Assembly (NCBI RefSeq): GCF_018687675.1 | Contig: NZ_CP061302.1 | Span: 570,192-634,191, forward strand | Direction: 5' to 3' | Origin: Polynucleobacter sp. MG-Unter2-18 | GTDB taxonomy: Bacteria; Pseudomonadota; Gammaproteobacteria; Burkholderiales; Burkholderiaceae | DNA: 64,000 bases | In this document: in pieces, positions 56,936 to 64,000 of the stretch | How positions within the stretch are numbered: position 1 is the stretch's first letter | Layout of the letters: each line of letters starts with the position of its first letter | Position numbers and translations under genes: made by a program | Notes under the pieces: generated by a model | Told to the model about the DNA's origin: nothing | What the model saw: only the letters and a program-made list of their open reading frames with translations | Database searches by the model: none

Positions 56936-58213
56936 TTAACCCAAGCTATCTGCCCAGATATTATGAGCCCAGCCCCAAGCATAAATACCCTCAAGAATAG
57001 ACGGTGCAGGTGATAAACCTCCAGAACCCGGAACGGTCTTGAATGTTTTTTCGGCGGCATTGTATTGATGAACACTAGCAACGTGTACTACTTCTCGTTT
57101 ATTGACGAAGCTATAGCAGGTGTTTGTTAGAACTGGCGCTGGATTAATTTCCCAACCATTTAACTCTGCAACGATTGCAGCTGCTGCAACTTTGGCATGT
57201 TGATTGGCCATGTGACCAGATTTGGGCATCAATGGTGCAATCTGAATTGCATCACCTAGTACGTGAATATCTTTACGTGCTGTTGATTCAAAGTTGAGGA
57301 AGTTGACATTCGCCCAGCGACCATTGGAATTGGCTAATCCAGTTTTAATGGCAATTTCACCAGCAGCCATTTGAGGTAAGACGTTTAATACATCAGCCTT
57401 CACATCATCCTCAACTTCGAGTTTGAGTGTTTTGGTTTTCGCATCAACTCCAACTACATTACTCTTCGGACGGTATTCAATCATGCCAGCGTATTGCTCT
57501 GCCCAAACCTTCTTGAACAAACCTCCTTTGGAAACCACATCTTGGTTCGCATCCAAAATCAATACCTTGCCCTTAGGATTATGTTGCTGCAGATAGTTTG
57601 CTACCTGACACGCACGCTCATAGGGTCCAGGAGGGCAGCGATAAGGGGCCTCTGGAATGCTAATTGCAAAGGTGCCGCCCTCACGCATTGCAGCGATTTG
57701 CTTATGTAAGGCAACAGTCTCTGGACCGGCTTTCCAGGCTTGTAGTGTTACGCCATCTTTATTGGCTTGTGCAAGACCTTCAACACTTTTGAAGTTCATT
57801 GAGACACCAGGAGACACAATGGCTTTGTCGTAGCGCAAAGTTTTGCCAGAAGCGAGCGTCACTGTCTTCTTATCTGGATCAATGCTGCTGACGCTATCTT
57901 GAATAATCTTGATGCCATGGCGCTTACTCAGGGTGTCATACGGTGAAGTAATTTCAGCGATCGTACGCGAGCCACCGATGACCAAGTTAGACATTGGGCA
58001 AGAGATAAAAGAAGTATTGGGCTCAATCAGAGTTACTCTGGCGGTGTTATTGGAGAAGAGTCGTAAATATTTAGCGGCGGTAGCGCCACCATATCCACCA
58101 CCAATGACCAAGATTTCTGCTTTTTGTAAGTTAGCTGCTTTAGTTTGGCTTGAGAGACCTGCAAGCAAACCTACTGCTGCAGCGCTCTGACCAATAAAAT
58201 GTCGACGATCCAT
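56936..58213 (-). CDS. fccB: flavocytochrome c sulfide dehydrogenase, flavoprotein subunit
   Basis: 425 residues with a Tat signal peptide (DRRHFIGQSAAAVGLLAG). The FAD fold starts at ILVIGGGYGGATAAKYLRLF, and typical Cys residues are present (TSFISCPMSNLV near 65, APYRCPPGPYERACQVANYLQ near 195). The C-terminal FCSD-type flavin-binding domain ends NTCYSFVNKREVVHVASVHQY. With the adjacent cytochrome it oxidises sulfide to sulfur or polysulfide in the periplasm. No sox genes are in the window. Confidence 0.9.
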   Translation of the reverse strand: MDRRHFIGQSAAAVGLLAGLSSQTKAANLQKAEILVIGGGYGGATAAKYLRLFSNNTARVTLIEPNTSFISCPMSNLVIGGSRTIAEITSPYDTLSKRHGIKIIQDSVSSIDPDKKTVTLASGKTLRYDKAIVSPGVSMNFKSVEGLAQANKDGVTLQAWKAGPETVALHKQIAAMREGGTFAISIPEAPYRCPPGPYERACQVANYLQQHNPKGKVLILDANQDVVSKGGLFKKVWAEQYAGMIEYRPKSNVVGVDAKTKTLKLEVEDDVKADVLNVLPQMAAGEIAIKTGLANSNGRWANVNFLNFESTARKDIHVLGDAIQIAPLMPKSGHMANQHAKVAAAAIVAELNGWEINPAPVLTNTCYSFVNKREVVHVASVHQYNAAEKTFKTVPGSGGLSPAPSILEGIYAWGWAHNIWADSLG

Positions 58214-58222
58214 AGCGCCTCC

Positions 58223-58552
58223 TTATTGTTTCTTGCCAAGTTGATTGGCAATAGTAGTGAGTTGTTCGTCGGAATAGCCTTTAGCTAGCTGAGGCATGAT
58301 GGTGCCTTCTAATGCTCCAGACTTGTAGGCCTTTAATTTCTCCAGCATTTGCGCGCTAGTGAGATTGTTAATTAGTGGCATGCCACCATCCACAACGCCT
58401 TTACCATCTGTGCCGTGGCAATTGGCGCAGGTAGCAGCAAGTCCACGTTTATAGAGTTGATCAGCGGTTTGGGCGAAGCTGAGTCCGCTCCACTGGCTTA
58501 GCCCAATGAGGGCACTAGTCACCAAAATAGGCTTTAAATACTTCACTTGCAT
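58223..58552 (-). CDS. fccA: flavocytochrome c sulfide dehydrogenase, cytochrome subunit
   Basis: 109 residues with a signal peptide (ending near FAQTA) and one heme c site CANCHG near residue 42. The axial Met is probably in GTIMPQLAKGYSDEQ. It takes electrons from FccB and passes them to the respiratory chain. A single-heme subunit is common in chemotrophs. It precedes fccB by 9 bp in the same operon. Confidence 0.88.
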   Translation of the reverse strand: MQVKYLKPILVTSALIGLSQWSGLSFAQTADQLYKRGLAATCANCHGTDGKGVVDGGMPLINNLTSAQMLEKLKAYKSGALEGTIMPQLAKGYSDEQLTTIANQLGKKQ

Positions 58553-58735
58553 GGGGATGATCTCCGTCGTACATACAACTGTTCTTAGAATGCTACTAAT
58601 AGACTCTATCTTAATCAGATGGGGATTGGATTGGTGGTTTTACTTAGATTGATTTTCAATAAGCTCAGAACCAAAAATGGGGGTATTGGCCTTGTCAGTT
58701 TTAGCATTCCACTCTAAGACCTATAAACTAGCAAT

Positions 58736-60457
58736 ATGCGAGGCTCATTCACCTACCAAAATGCCATTTTTATCCTACTTCTAGGTGTATTTACCTATCT
58801 ATATGGTTTAGATAGTCGCTTTGCTCCGAAGAATGGCGATGAATACCCCTATATGCATATCGTCCGCATGACGGCCGATACAGGTGCTTGGTTACCTCTG
58901 CAATCGGAGATGGATGGCATTAAAAATACGAAGCCTCCTTTGGTATTTTGGGAGGGTATTGCCAGTACTAGCTGGGGAAGCGACTGGACACTCTTCGCAC
59001 TACGTTGGCCTAGTGTTGTCTATACCGGCCTAACCGCACTTTTCTTATTTTTAGCTGTATCTCGCTTTAGCGGAAGAAGGCAGACTGGCTTACTGGCGGC
59101 TTTAGTATGGCTCTCCTTTTTTGCAACTTACCGCTATGGCCGCCCGTTCTTAACAGATCCCCCCGAAGTATTTTGGCTCAGCCTGCCCTTCTTTGCGCTG
59201 TTGTATTGGGGTAGGGTTGCTTTTGAATCAAAGCTTGTATTTCCTGTATTGGCGGGCGCCTCTTTTGGCATGGCCTTGCTGTCAAAGTCTTTCGCCTACA
59301 TTGTTCCCGCTACATTTGCTTTAGGTTTGTTCTATTGGCGCTGGCGTGAATGGAGTATCCCCAAGGTTTTATTGCGAGATCTTTACAAAGTCCTATTGAT
59401 TGCCGTTTTAGCTTTGGGCGTATTTGCACTTTGGTTTGTACTGGATCCTTTCCCTGAAGCAGTTTGGAAAGAATTTGTTTTGGGTGAGAACGCCGGCAAG
59501 TTTCAAGCGCGTAGCTCTAACTATTTATTGGATTTAGTTCGGGGCGGCGATAGTCTTTGGATGCTGGCTTTAACGACATTAGCTAATGCAGGACTGTTTA
59601 CCTTTGTGTTGATTTCTGCATTGATGCAATGTTGGCGAGAGCGACGTTTCCTATCTCTTGAAGAGAGCCTTTTGCTGCTATTGGTCTTAGCCTTTTTTAT
59701 TGTGTTTAGTTTGCCAAGTCAGCGCTCTGGACGATATCTACTTCCAGTAATGCCAGCGTTTGCTGCTGTGATCGCAATATTTTGGGATCGATTGCCTATA
59801 TGGGGATTTCGGATTGCCTTGCTACTGCAGTTGCTATTACTTGCCGCACTTGTTTGGGTAGGCGGTAATTTACAACTGTCAAACTTCCTAGGTCAGCCCG
59901 GTATTTGGAGTTATTCCTTGTGGCATTGGGTTTTTATGGGAGCTGCGATAGCCCTAGTATTGCTTGGTATATTTAATCGACAACGTAGTAAGGCAATCGC
60001 TCTAGCTGGCTGCTTTCTTTGTTATTGCGCACTCACTAGTGGCTTATCACCTCTTGAGGGCACCTTGGGTCGTTACTCGCAAGCGACCATTCAGGGTCTT
60101 GTCGGAAAAGATGTTTGGGTTCCTTGCGACTATCGCGCTAAGGATGAAGAGTATCGACTCTTGTTACCCGGGGCAATACTGCATGGCTATTTTGCAAAGG
60201 ATGCCAATCAAATTGACTTACTGACTAAAAATTACCCATTGGTAGCGGTGCAGTCGGCGATTGGTGTGGAGCCTGCGCTGTGTGATTCTTGCAGGATAGT
60301 GGGTAAACGAATGGAGATGCGAGCGCGCCATTCTGATGCAGAAATTCAGGCGATACTCAAGGGTCAGATTGGAGAACACCTGTTTGTGAATGAATATTTA
60401 ATTGCTACTCCTACAATCATTGGATTGCCCCTAGTTGGTAAGGATGCATGTCGATGA
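58736..60457 (+). CDS. ArnT-like family 39 glycosyltransferase
   Basis: 573 residues with about 11 membrane segments. The early Asp/Glu in APKNGDEYPYMH (catalytic loop), followed by NTKPPLVFWEG, and the RPFLTDPPEVFWLSLPFF stretch match ArnT/PMT-type transferases, which move sugars from polyprenyl phosphates to lipid A or proteins. A TATAAA box lies 8 nt before the ATG. Its stop overlaps the sialidase-like gene start by 4 bp, so the three genes to 62330 form one operon. Confidence 0.85.
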   Translation: MRGSFTYQNAIFILLLGVFTYLYGLDSRFAPKNGDEYPYMHIVRMTADTGAWLPLQSEMDGIKNTKPPLVFWEGIASTSWGSDWTLFALRWPSVVYTGLTALFLFLAVSRFSGRRQTGLLAALVWLSFFATYRYGRPFLTDPPEVFWLSLPFFALLYWGRVAFESKLVFPVLAGASFGMALLSKSFAYIVPATFALGLFYWRWREWSIPKVLLRDLYKVLLIAVLALGVFALWFVLDPFPEAVWKEFVLGENAGKFQARSSNYLLDLVRGGDSLWMLALTTLANAGLFTFVLISALMQCWRERRFLSLEESLLLLLVLAFFIVFSLPSQRSGRYLLPVMPAFAAVIAIFWDRLPIWGFRIALLLQLLLLAALVWVGGNLQLSNFLGQPGIWSYSLWHWVFMGAAIALVLLGIFNRQRSKAIALAGCFLCYCALTSGLSPLEGTLGRYSQATIQGLVGKDVWVPCDYRAKDEEYRLLLPGAILHGYFAKDANQIDLLTKNYPLVAVQSAIGVEPALCDSCRIVGKRMEMRARHSDAEIQAILKGQIGEHLFVNEYLIATPTIIGLPLVGKDACR

Positions 60458-61710
60458 GTCGTGTGATTGCCTTCTGTTTTTTATTGTTGGCCTCGGTGCT
60501 GGGTTATCTCCATATTGACAGTCGCCCAGTATGGTCACCGTTTGCAAGCGATTACCCAATCAATAATGCTAACCAACATGAAGATGCATCTGAGGTCACT
60601 GAGAATCCTGCGCCAGTAAAGACGCTGAAAAATCCTGCGCCAGTAAAGTCACTAAGATCCGTTCAGCCTAGCCTTCTGACAGACTGGTTGCCTGATACTG
60701 GAGATCCTTCAGTGCATGCCGCGTCTTTAATTGCGCTCAAGGATGGCACGGTGAGGGCATTCTGGTTTGCAGGTACCCGAGAAGGTGCTCCCGACGTAGC
60801 CATCTACACTTCTGTTTTTGATTCGAAGGCATCTCGATGGAGCACCCCAACAGTTGTGGTGGATCGCGTTAGTGCTGAAAAAGGCTTGTCTCGTTACATC
60901 GCCAAATTAGGCAATCCTGTTCCAGCCAGAATGGCCGATGGCCGTATGCAATTATTTTTCGTAACGGTTTCTATTGGGGGTTGGGCAGGCAGTTCAATCT
61001 CTGCAATGATTTCAGATGATGAGGGTTTAACTTGGGATCGGCCTACGCGCCTAATCAGCTCCCCACTGATTAATCTCAGCACCTTGGTCAAGTCACCAGC
61101 CATGCCATTTGTGGATGGGCGCTTGGGTTTACCTGCCTATCACGAGTGGATTGGCCGCTTTGGCGAGTTTCTAAGAATTGATGCAAGCCAGGTAATTGAT
61201 AAGCGACGCATGAGTTCGGGTAGAGGCGCAATTCAGCCGGTAGTTTTTGCTGATGGCCAGCAAGAAGCAGAAGCTTTCTTTCGTCAAACTCGACCCAGTT
61301 CCCAGCCAAAGCAAATCCCTGTAAGTCAAACCAAGGATGCTGGACAATCTTGGTCAGTAACAAAAGATCTTGAGATTCCAAATCCTAATTCCGCGCTGGC
61401 TGCACTCACTTTAGCCAATGGCACGAGATTGATGGTCTTGAATAATATTGAGACAGCACGCTATCGATTGGTGATGGTAATGCGTGAGCCAAACTCCCTT
61501 CAATGGCGAGTAGTGCAGGTACTAGAGGATGATGAATCTTTGCTCAATGATCAGCATCGTGAATTTTCCTACCCGTATTTAATTTCTACTAATGGTGAAG
61601 ATGCTCATCTTACTTACACTTGGAATAGAAAAAAGATTAAGCATGTTTATTTTCCAGCTGTCTGGTTTAAGCATGCCGTCAGTAGTCTTAAAGAAAAGGA
61701 AGCGCAATGA
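60454..61710 (+). CDS. sialidase-like (BNR/Asp-box) protein, N-terminally anchored
   Basis: 418 residues from ATG 60454, chosen because it overlaps the glycosyltransferase stop by 4 bp; an ATG at 60448 is the alternative. A signal anchor (about 1-20) precedes a tandem 9-residue repeat (NPAPVKTLK, NPAPVKSLR; 60604 and 60631). The beta-propeller shows Asp boxes (SDDEGLTWDRP, TKDAGQSWSVT) and an RIP-like region PVPARMADGRM. It may hydrolyse or bind a sugar in the periplasm. Sialic acid itself is not implied. Confidence 0.8.
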   Translation: MSRVIAFCFLLLASVLGYLHIDSRPVWSPFASDYPINNANQHEDASEVTENPAPVKTLKNPAPVKSLRSVQPSLLTDWLPDTGDPSVHAASLIALKDGTVRAFWFAGTREGAPDVAIYTSVFDSKASRWSTPTVVVDRVSAEKGLSRYIAKLGNPVPARMADGRMQLFFVTVSIGGWAGSSISAMISDDEGLTWDRPTRLISSPLINLSTLVKSPAMPFVDGRLGLPAYHEWIGRFGEFLRIDASQVIDKRRMSSGRGAIQPVVFADGQQEAEAFFRQTRPSSQPKQIPVSQTKDAGQSWSVTKDLEIPNPNSALAALTLANGTRLMVLNNIETARYRLVMVMREPNSLQWRVVQVLEDDESLLNDQHREFSYPYLISTNGEDAHLTYTWNRKKIKHVYFPAVWFKHAVSSLKEKEAQ

Positions 61711-62330
61711 TGACTCCTTATTTACAACTAATCGCTCTATTAGAGATGTCGCTTACCTGTGCGGTAGTGCTCATTATTCTCTCGCAAAAACTATCTTCAA
61801 AAGAGATTCCATTTGTGATTCGTCTGCTCGCAGCTGTCTTACTGGTAAATCTATTTTTCTGGCCACTCGGAATGTCGCTTGAGTTGCCTTTATCTGCCTA
61901 TGTTCGTGGGGTGACTGGTGAGCTCAGTATTGTGACAATGCTATTGCTTTGGAGCTCCGTCCTTCCTGATGCCAAAAAGACGCCACTGGGATTTAAAGTA
62001 CCGGTGGCATTGATTGCGATTGTGTTTTATCCCTTAGCGTTAGGTCTTGGGATGCTCGATCCCTATGCTTGGGGTTATGGCTCTATCGGGCTTTTAATCG
62101 CCATTATCTTCTTTGCCATACTGTGCGGCCTTGCTGCCTGGACTAAGGGCGTGTGGATCCTGTCTATTGCGATTATTGCGTGGGTAGCTCATTGGCATGA
62201 ATCTGCAAATCTTTGGGACTATCTTTTAGATCCCTTCTTGGCTATTTGGGCTCTGCTAGCAATCCCGAATGCGATATATCAGAAGCGTCGCGAGAGAGCC
62301 CAGTCAGGCTATCTGTTTAGTGCGGGCTAA
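61707..62330 (+). CDS. hypothetical membrane protein
   Basis: 207 residues with about seven hydrophobic segments; the C-terminus is basic (IYQKRRERAQS). The ATG overlaps the previous stop by 4 bp, so it is coupled to the sialidase-like and glycosyltransferase genes. I do not recognise the family; it may be a partner in moving or modifying the same glycan. Confidence 0.7.
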   Translation: MMTPYLQLIALLEMSLTCAVVLIILSQKLSSKEIPFVIRLLAAVLLVNLFFWPLGMSLELPLSAYVRGVTGELSIVTMLLLWSSVLPDAKKTPLGFKVPVALIAIVFYPLALGLGMLDPYAWGYGSIGLLIAIIFFAILCGLAAWTKGVWILSIAIIAWVAHWHESANLWDYLLDPFLAIWALLAIPNAIYQKRRERAQSGYLFSAG

Positions 62331-62373
62331 GGGGTGAGTTAGTGCATCAGTAGATCGGTTACTTTTAGGTAAC

Positions 62374-62405
62374 AAAAAAGCCAGCAGAAATTTGCTGGCT
62401 TTTTT
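62374..62405. terminator. bidirectional terminator after the glycan operon
   Basis: AAAAAAGCCAGCA (62374-62386) and TGCTGGCTTTTTT (62393-62405) pair perfectly around a 6-nt loop, between converging genes. Confidence 0.9.
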
Positions 62406-62424
62406 GTTTACCGCTATTCCGGAA

Positions 62425-63417
62425 TTAATCTGGAATATTGGCTTTACGAATGACTGGACCCCAAACGTTGATTTCTTTATCAAGGTGGTCCTTGAGGCCA
62501 TTGGCGGATACTTTATCCATTGATACGATATCAATGTTGGCATCATCCAATCGCTTCTTCACATCCGGATTATTCAATGCTTTCTTGAGTGCAGCATTGA
62601 TTTTGTCCAGAACTGGTTTTGGAGTACCTTTTGGAGCATACACACCGTGCCATACTTTTACTTCAAAGCCTTTGAGACCTTGTTCGTTCAAAGTAGGAAC
62701 GTTAGGAATGGCAGGTAAACGCTTCATTGTGGTTGTACCAAATGCCTTCACACGACCATCCTTAATGTAAGGAATGGTTTGTGTTGTCTGGTCGCACAAG
62801 AGGTCAACTTGACCGCCTAAGAGGTCAGTCAAAGCAGGGCCAGTTCCTTTGTAAGGGATGTTGGTCAAGCGAACGCCCATACGACTTTGAAATAATAGAC
62901 CGCAGAGCTGTGACACAGCGCCTGGACCGGCATTTGCCATAGTTACTTTTGATCCGTTCGCTCTAATGTAAGCTTCCAGCTCTTTAAAGTTGTTTGCTGG
63001 CAAATCTTTTTTACCGAGCAATACCATTGGTACGTCAGCAACTTGGCCGATGTACTCAAAGCTAGTCATTGGGTCATACGGCAGTTTGTCGTACAAGGCT
63101 TGTGCAGTAGCCATACCCATGTGATGAATGTAGATCGTGTAACCATCTGGTGCTGCGCGTGCGACCTTAGTGGAAGCAATCGTGCCACCTGCACCAGGGA
63201 CGTTCTCAACTACCACTGTCTGACCTAAAGACTGGCCCATTGGCACCGCAATTAAACGTGCGATTGAATCAGTCGGTCCGCCGGCTGCAAAAGGAACAAC
63301 CAAGGAAATAGATTTCGTTGGCCAATCTTTTTGGGCGGATGCAATATTGCTGCCCAATAAAGTGCTGGCGCTGACAACTGCAGCAATTCCAGCAAAGAGG
63401 GTTTTCTTTAATTTCAT
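62425..63417 (-). CDS. Bug/TctC family periplasmic receptor
   Basis: 330 residues. The signal peptide ends near SNIASAQ|KDW. The Bug stretch SISLVVPFAAGGPTDSIARL is followed by LTNIPYKGTGPALTDLLGGQVD. It lies 59 bp downstream of a CoA-ester lyase gene on the opposite reading of the same strand order (lyase is downstream edge gene at 63477), so lyase and receptor may share a transcript. No TctAB genes adjoin. Confidence 0.9.
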   Translation of the reverse strand: MKLKKTLFAGIAAVVSASTLLGSNIASAQKDWPTKSISLVVPFAAGGPTDSIARLIAVPMGQSLGQTVVVENVPGAGGTIASTKVARAAPDGYTIYIHHMGMATAQALYDKLPYDPMTSFEYIGQVADVPMVLLGKKDLPANNFKELEAYIRANGSKVTMANAGPGAVSQLCGLLFQSRMGVRLTNIPYKGTGPALTDLLGGQVDLLCDQTTQTIPYIKDGRVKAFGTTTMKRLPAIPNVPTLNEQGLKGFEVKVWHGVYAPKGTPKPVLDKINAALKKALNNPDVKKRLDDANIDIVSMDKVSANGLKDHLDKEINVWGPVIRKANIPD

Positions 63418-63476
63418 TTAAGTCTCCGTTATTGTTTGATGCTTACTAATTTTGCCACTATTAAATGCTATCGGCT

Positions 63477-64000
63477 TTAGGGTTTACCAGCAATCGCTAG
63501 AGTTCTTTGGGCCAGCAGAACAACTGGACGGTCAATCATGCGGCCATCTAATTTCACTGCACCTCCTTTGGATGCCTTGTCTGCCTCGATAACGCGATGA
63601 GCCCAAGACACTTCTGCAGCAGTAGGCATAAAGGAATCCTTCACTAGGGAAACCTGTTTAGGGTGTATGCACAGCTTGCCACCAAAGCCCATTCTTTTGG
63701 CACGCTCCGCATCTTCCGTAATGCGCTCAATATTGTCAGTAGAGGGAGTAACCCCGTCTATTGGAGGGGCAATTTGGGCTAAGCGTGAGGCCAACACAAT
63801 CTGAAAGCGTGCAGTTTGTAGTTCAGTTTCTGGTGCATCACAAACCATCCCTAGATCTGCTTGTAGATCGATATTGCCTAATGCTAGGCGCAATACTTGT
63901 TCAGAGTTTGCGATTTCATTTAGGCGATCAAGACCGATGGCAGTCTCAATCATCGGAATGATGGCTGTGTTTGGAAGCATTTGTGCTGCACCATTAATTT
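63477..64000 (-). CDS. CoA-ester lyase of the HpcH/HpaI/citrate lyase beta type (start outside window)
   Basis: The frame is open to the window edge, so the N-terminus is missing; at least 174 residues are seen. Motifs are IIPMIETAIGLDRLNEIA (the acidic IETA metal loop), LALGNIDLQADLG (second metal acid) and GGKLCIHPKQVSLV (the CIHP stretch), all typical of citrate lyase beta/malyl-CoA lyase-like enzymes. It cleaves or forms a C-C bond in a CoA thioester. The Bug receptor gene follows 59 bp downstream. Confidence 0.88.
   Translation of the reverse strand, partial: INGAAQMLPNTAIIPMIETAIGLDRLNEIANSEQVLRLALGNIDLQADLGMVCDAPETELQTARFQIVLASRLAQIAPPIDGVTPSTDNIERITEDAERAKRMGFGGKLCIHPKQVSLVKDSFMPTAAEVSWAHRVIEADKASKGGAVKLDGRMIDRPVVLLAQRTLAIAGKP

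Overview
The window looks like chromosomal DNA from a free-living betaproteobacterium of the Burkholderiales, most like Polynucleobacter or a close relative. This assignment rests on recognised gene content and moderate GC, not on a database search. Typical signs are many periplasmic Bug/TctC-type receptors, cyanophycin genes, a nadE-glnB pair, ftsK-lolA-serS in a row, and compact spacing. I see no prophage, intact insertion sequence, CRISPR array or rRNA operon.

Layout. 1-4.3 kb: a truncated cyanophycin synthetase, divergent from an ABC exporter and a DUF1854 protein. 4.4-7.7 kb: tctCBA-type tripartite carboxylate transporter. 7.7-11.7 kb: copper-handling cluster (DUF2946, copper-uptake-associated protein, TonB receptor, DsrE-like protein, PCu(A)C chaperone). 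11.7-24.2 kb: core genes (ilvD, orphan response regulator, RodZ-like protein, glnB, nadE, ppa, trxB, ftsK, lolA, serS) with a BrnT-type toxin-antitoxin pair between ppa and trxB. 24.2-24.75 kb: tRNA-Ser(CGA), then a scar holding a decayed CAU tRNA and what reads as the last codons of a recQ gene. 24.7-31.5 kb: yggT, a glycosyltransferase, folB/folE, a glutathione peroxidase and an iron(III) ABC importer with a Fur-box-like site. 31.5-44.6 kb: small unknowns, a histone-H1-like fusion protein, AsmA, a HigBA-type toxin-antitoxin pair, slyX, a luciferase-like oxidoreductase, a YaeQ-PIN pair, a large flavoprotein, uup, an esterase and cbpAM. 44.7-53.3 kb: a catabolic cluster for an unidentified acid, probably sugar-derived (UxaA-type dehydratase, enolase-superfamily enzyme, 3-hydroxyacyl-CoA-dehydrogenase-like enzyme, SMP-30 lactonase, GntR/UTRA regulator, Ldh-type dehydrogenase, two Bug receptors). 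53.3-64 kb: pirin, a TAXI-type binding protein with DUF3422, flavocytochrome c sulfide dehydrogenase, a glycosyltransferase/sialidase-like/membrane-protein operon, another Bug receptor and a truncated CoA-ester lyase.

Most notable signals. (1) An 18-bp dyad, ATTAGCT-N4-AGCTAAT, occurs twice and brackets a single orphan LuxR-type response regulator. (2) Both toxin-antitoxin promoters carry perfect palindromes on or beside the -10 box, with that box 6-7 nt before the toxin start codon, so leaderless toxin mRNAs are likely. The HigBA palindrome core also recurs in front of a small membrane-protein gene. (3) An inverted TTATACGG/CCGTATAA pair brackets the divergent promoter of the catabolic cluster. 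(4) The scar beside tRNA-Ser holds recQ and tRNA remnants. Several start codons given here differ from the longest open frame, where signal peptides, overlaps or ribosome binding sites favour a shorter gene.
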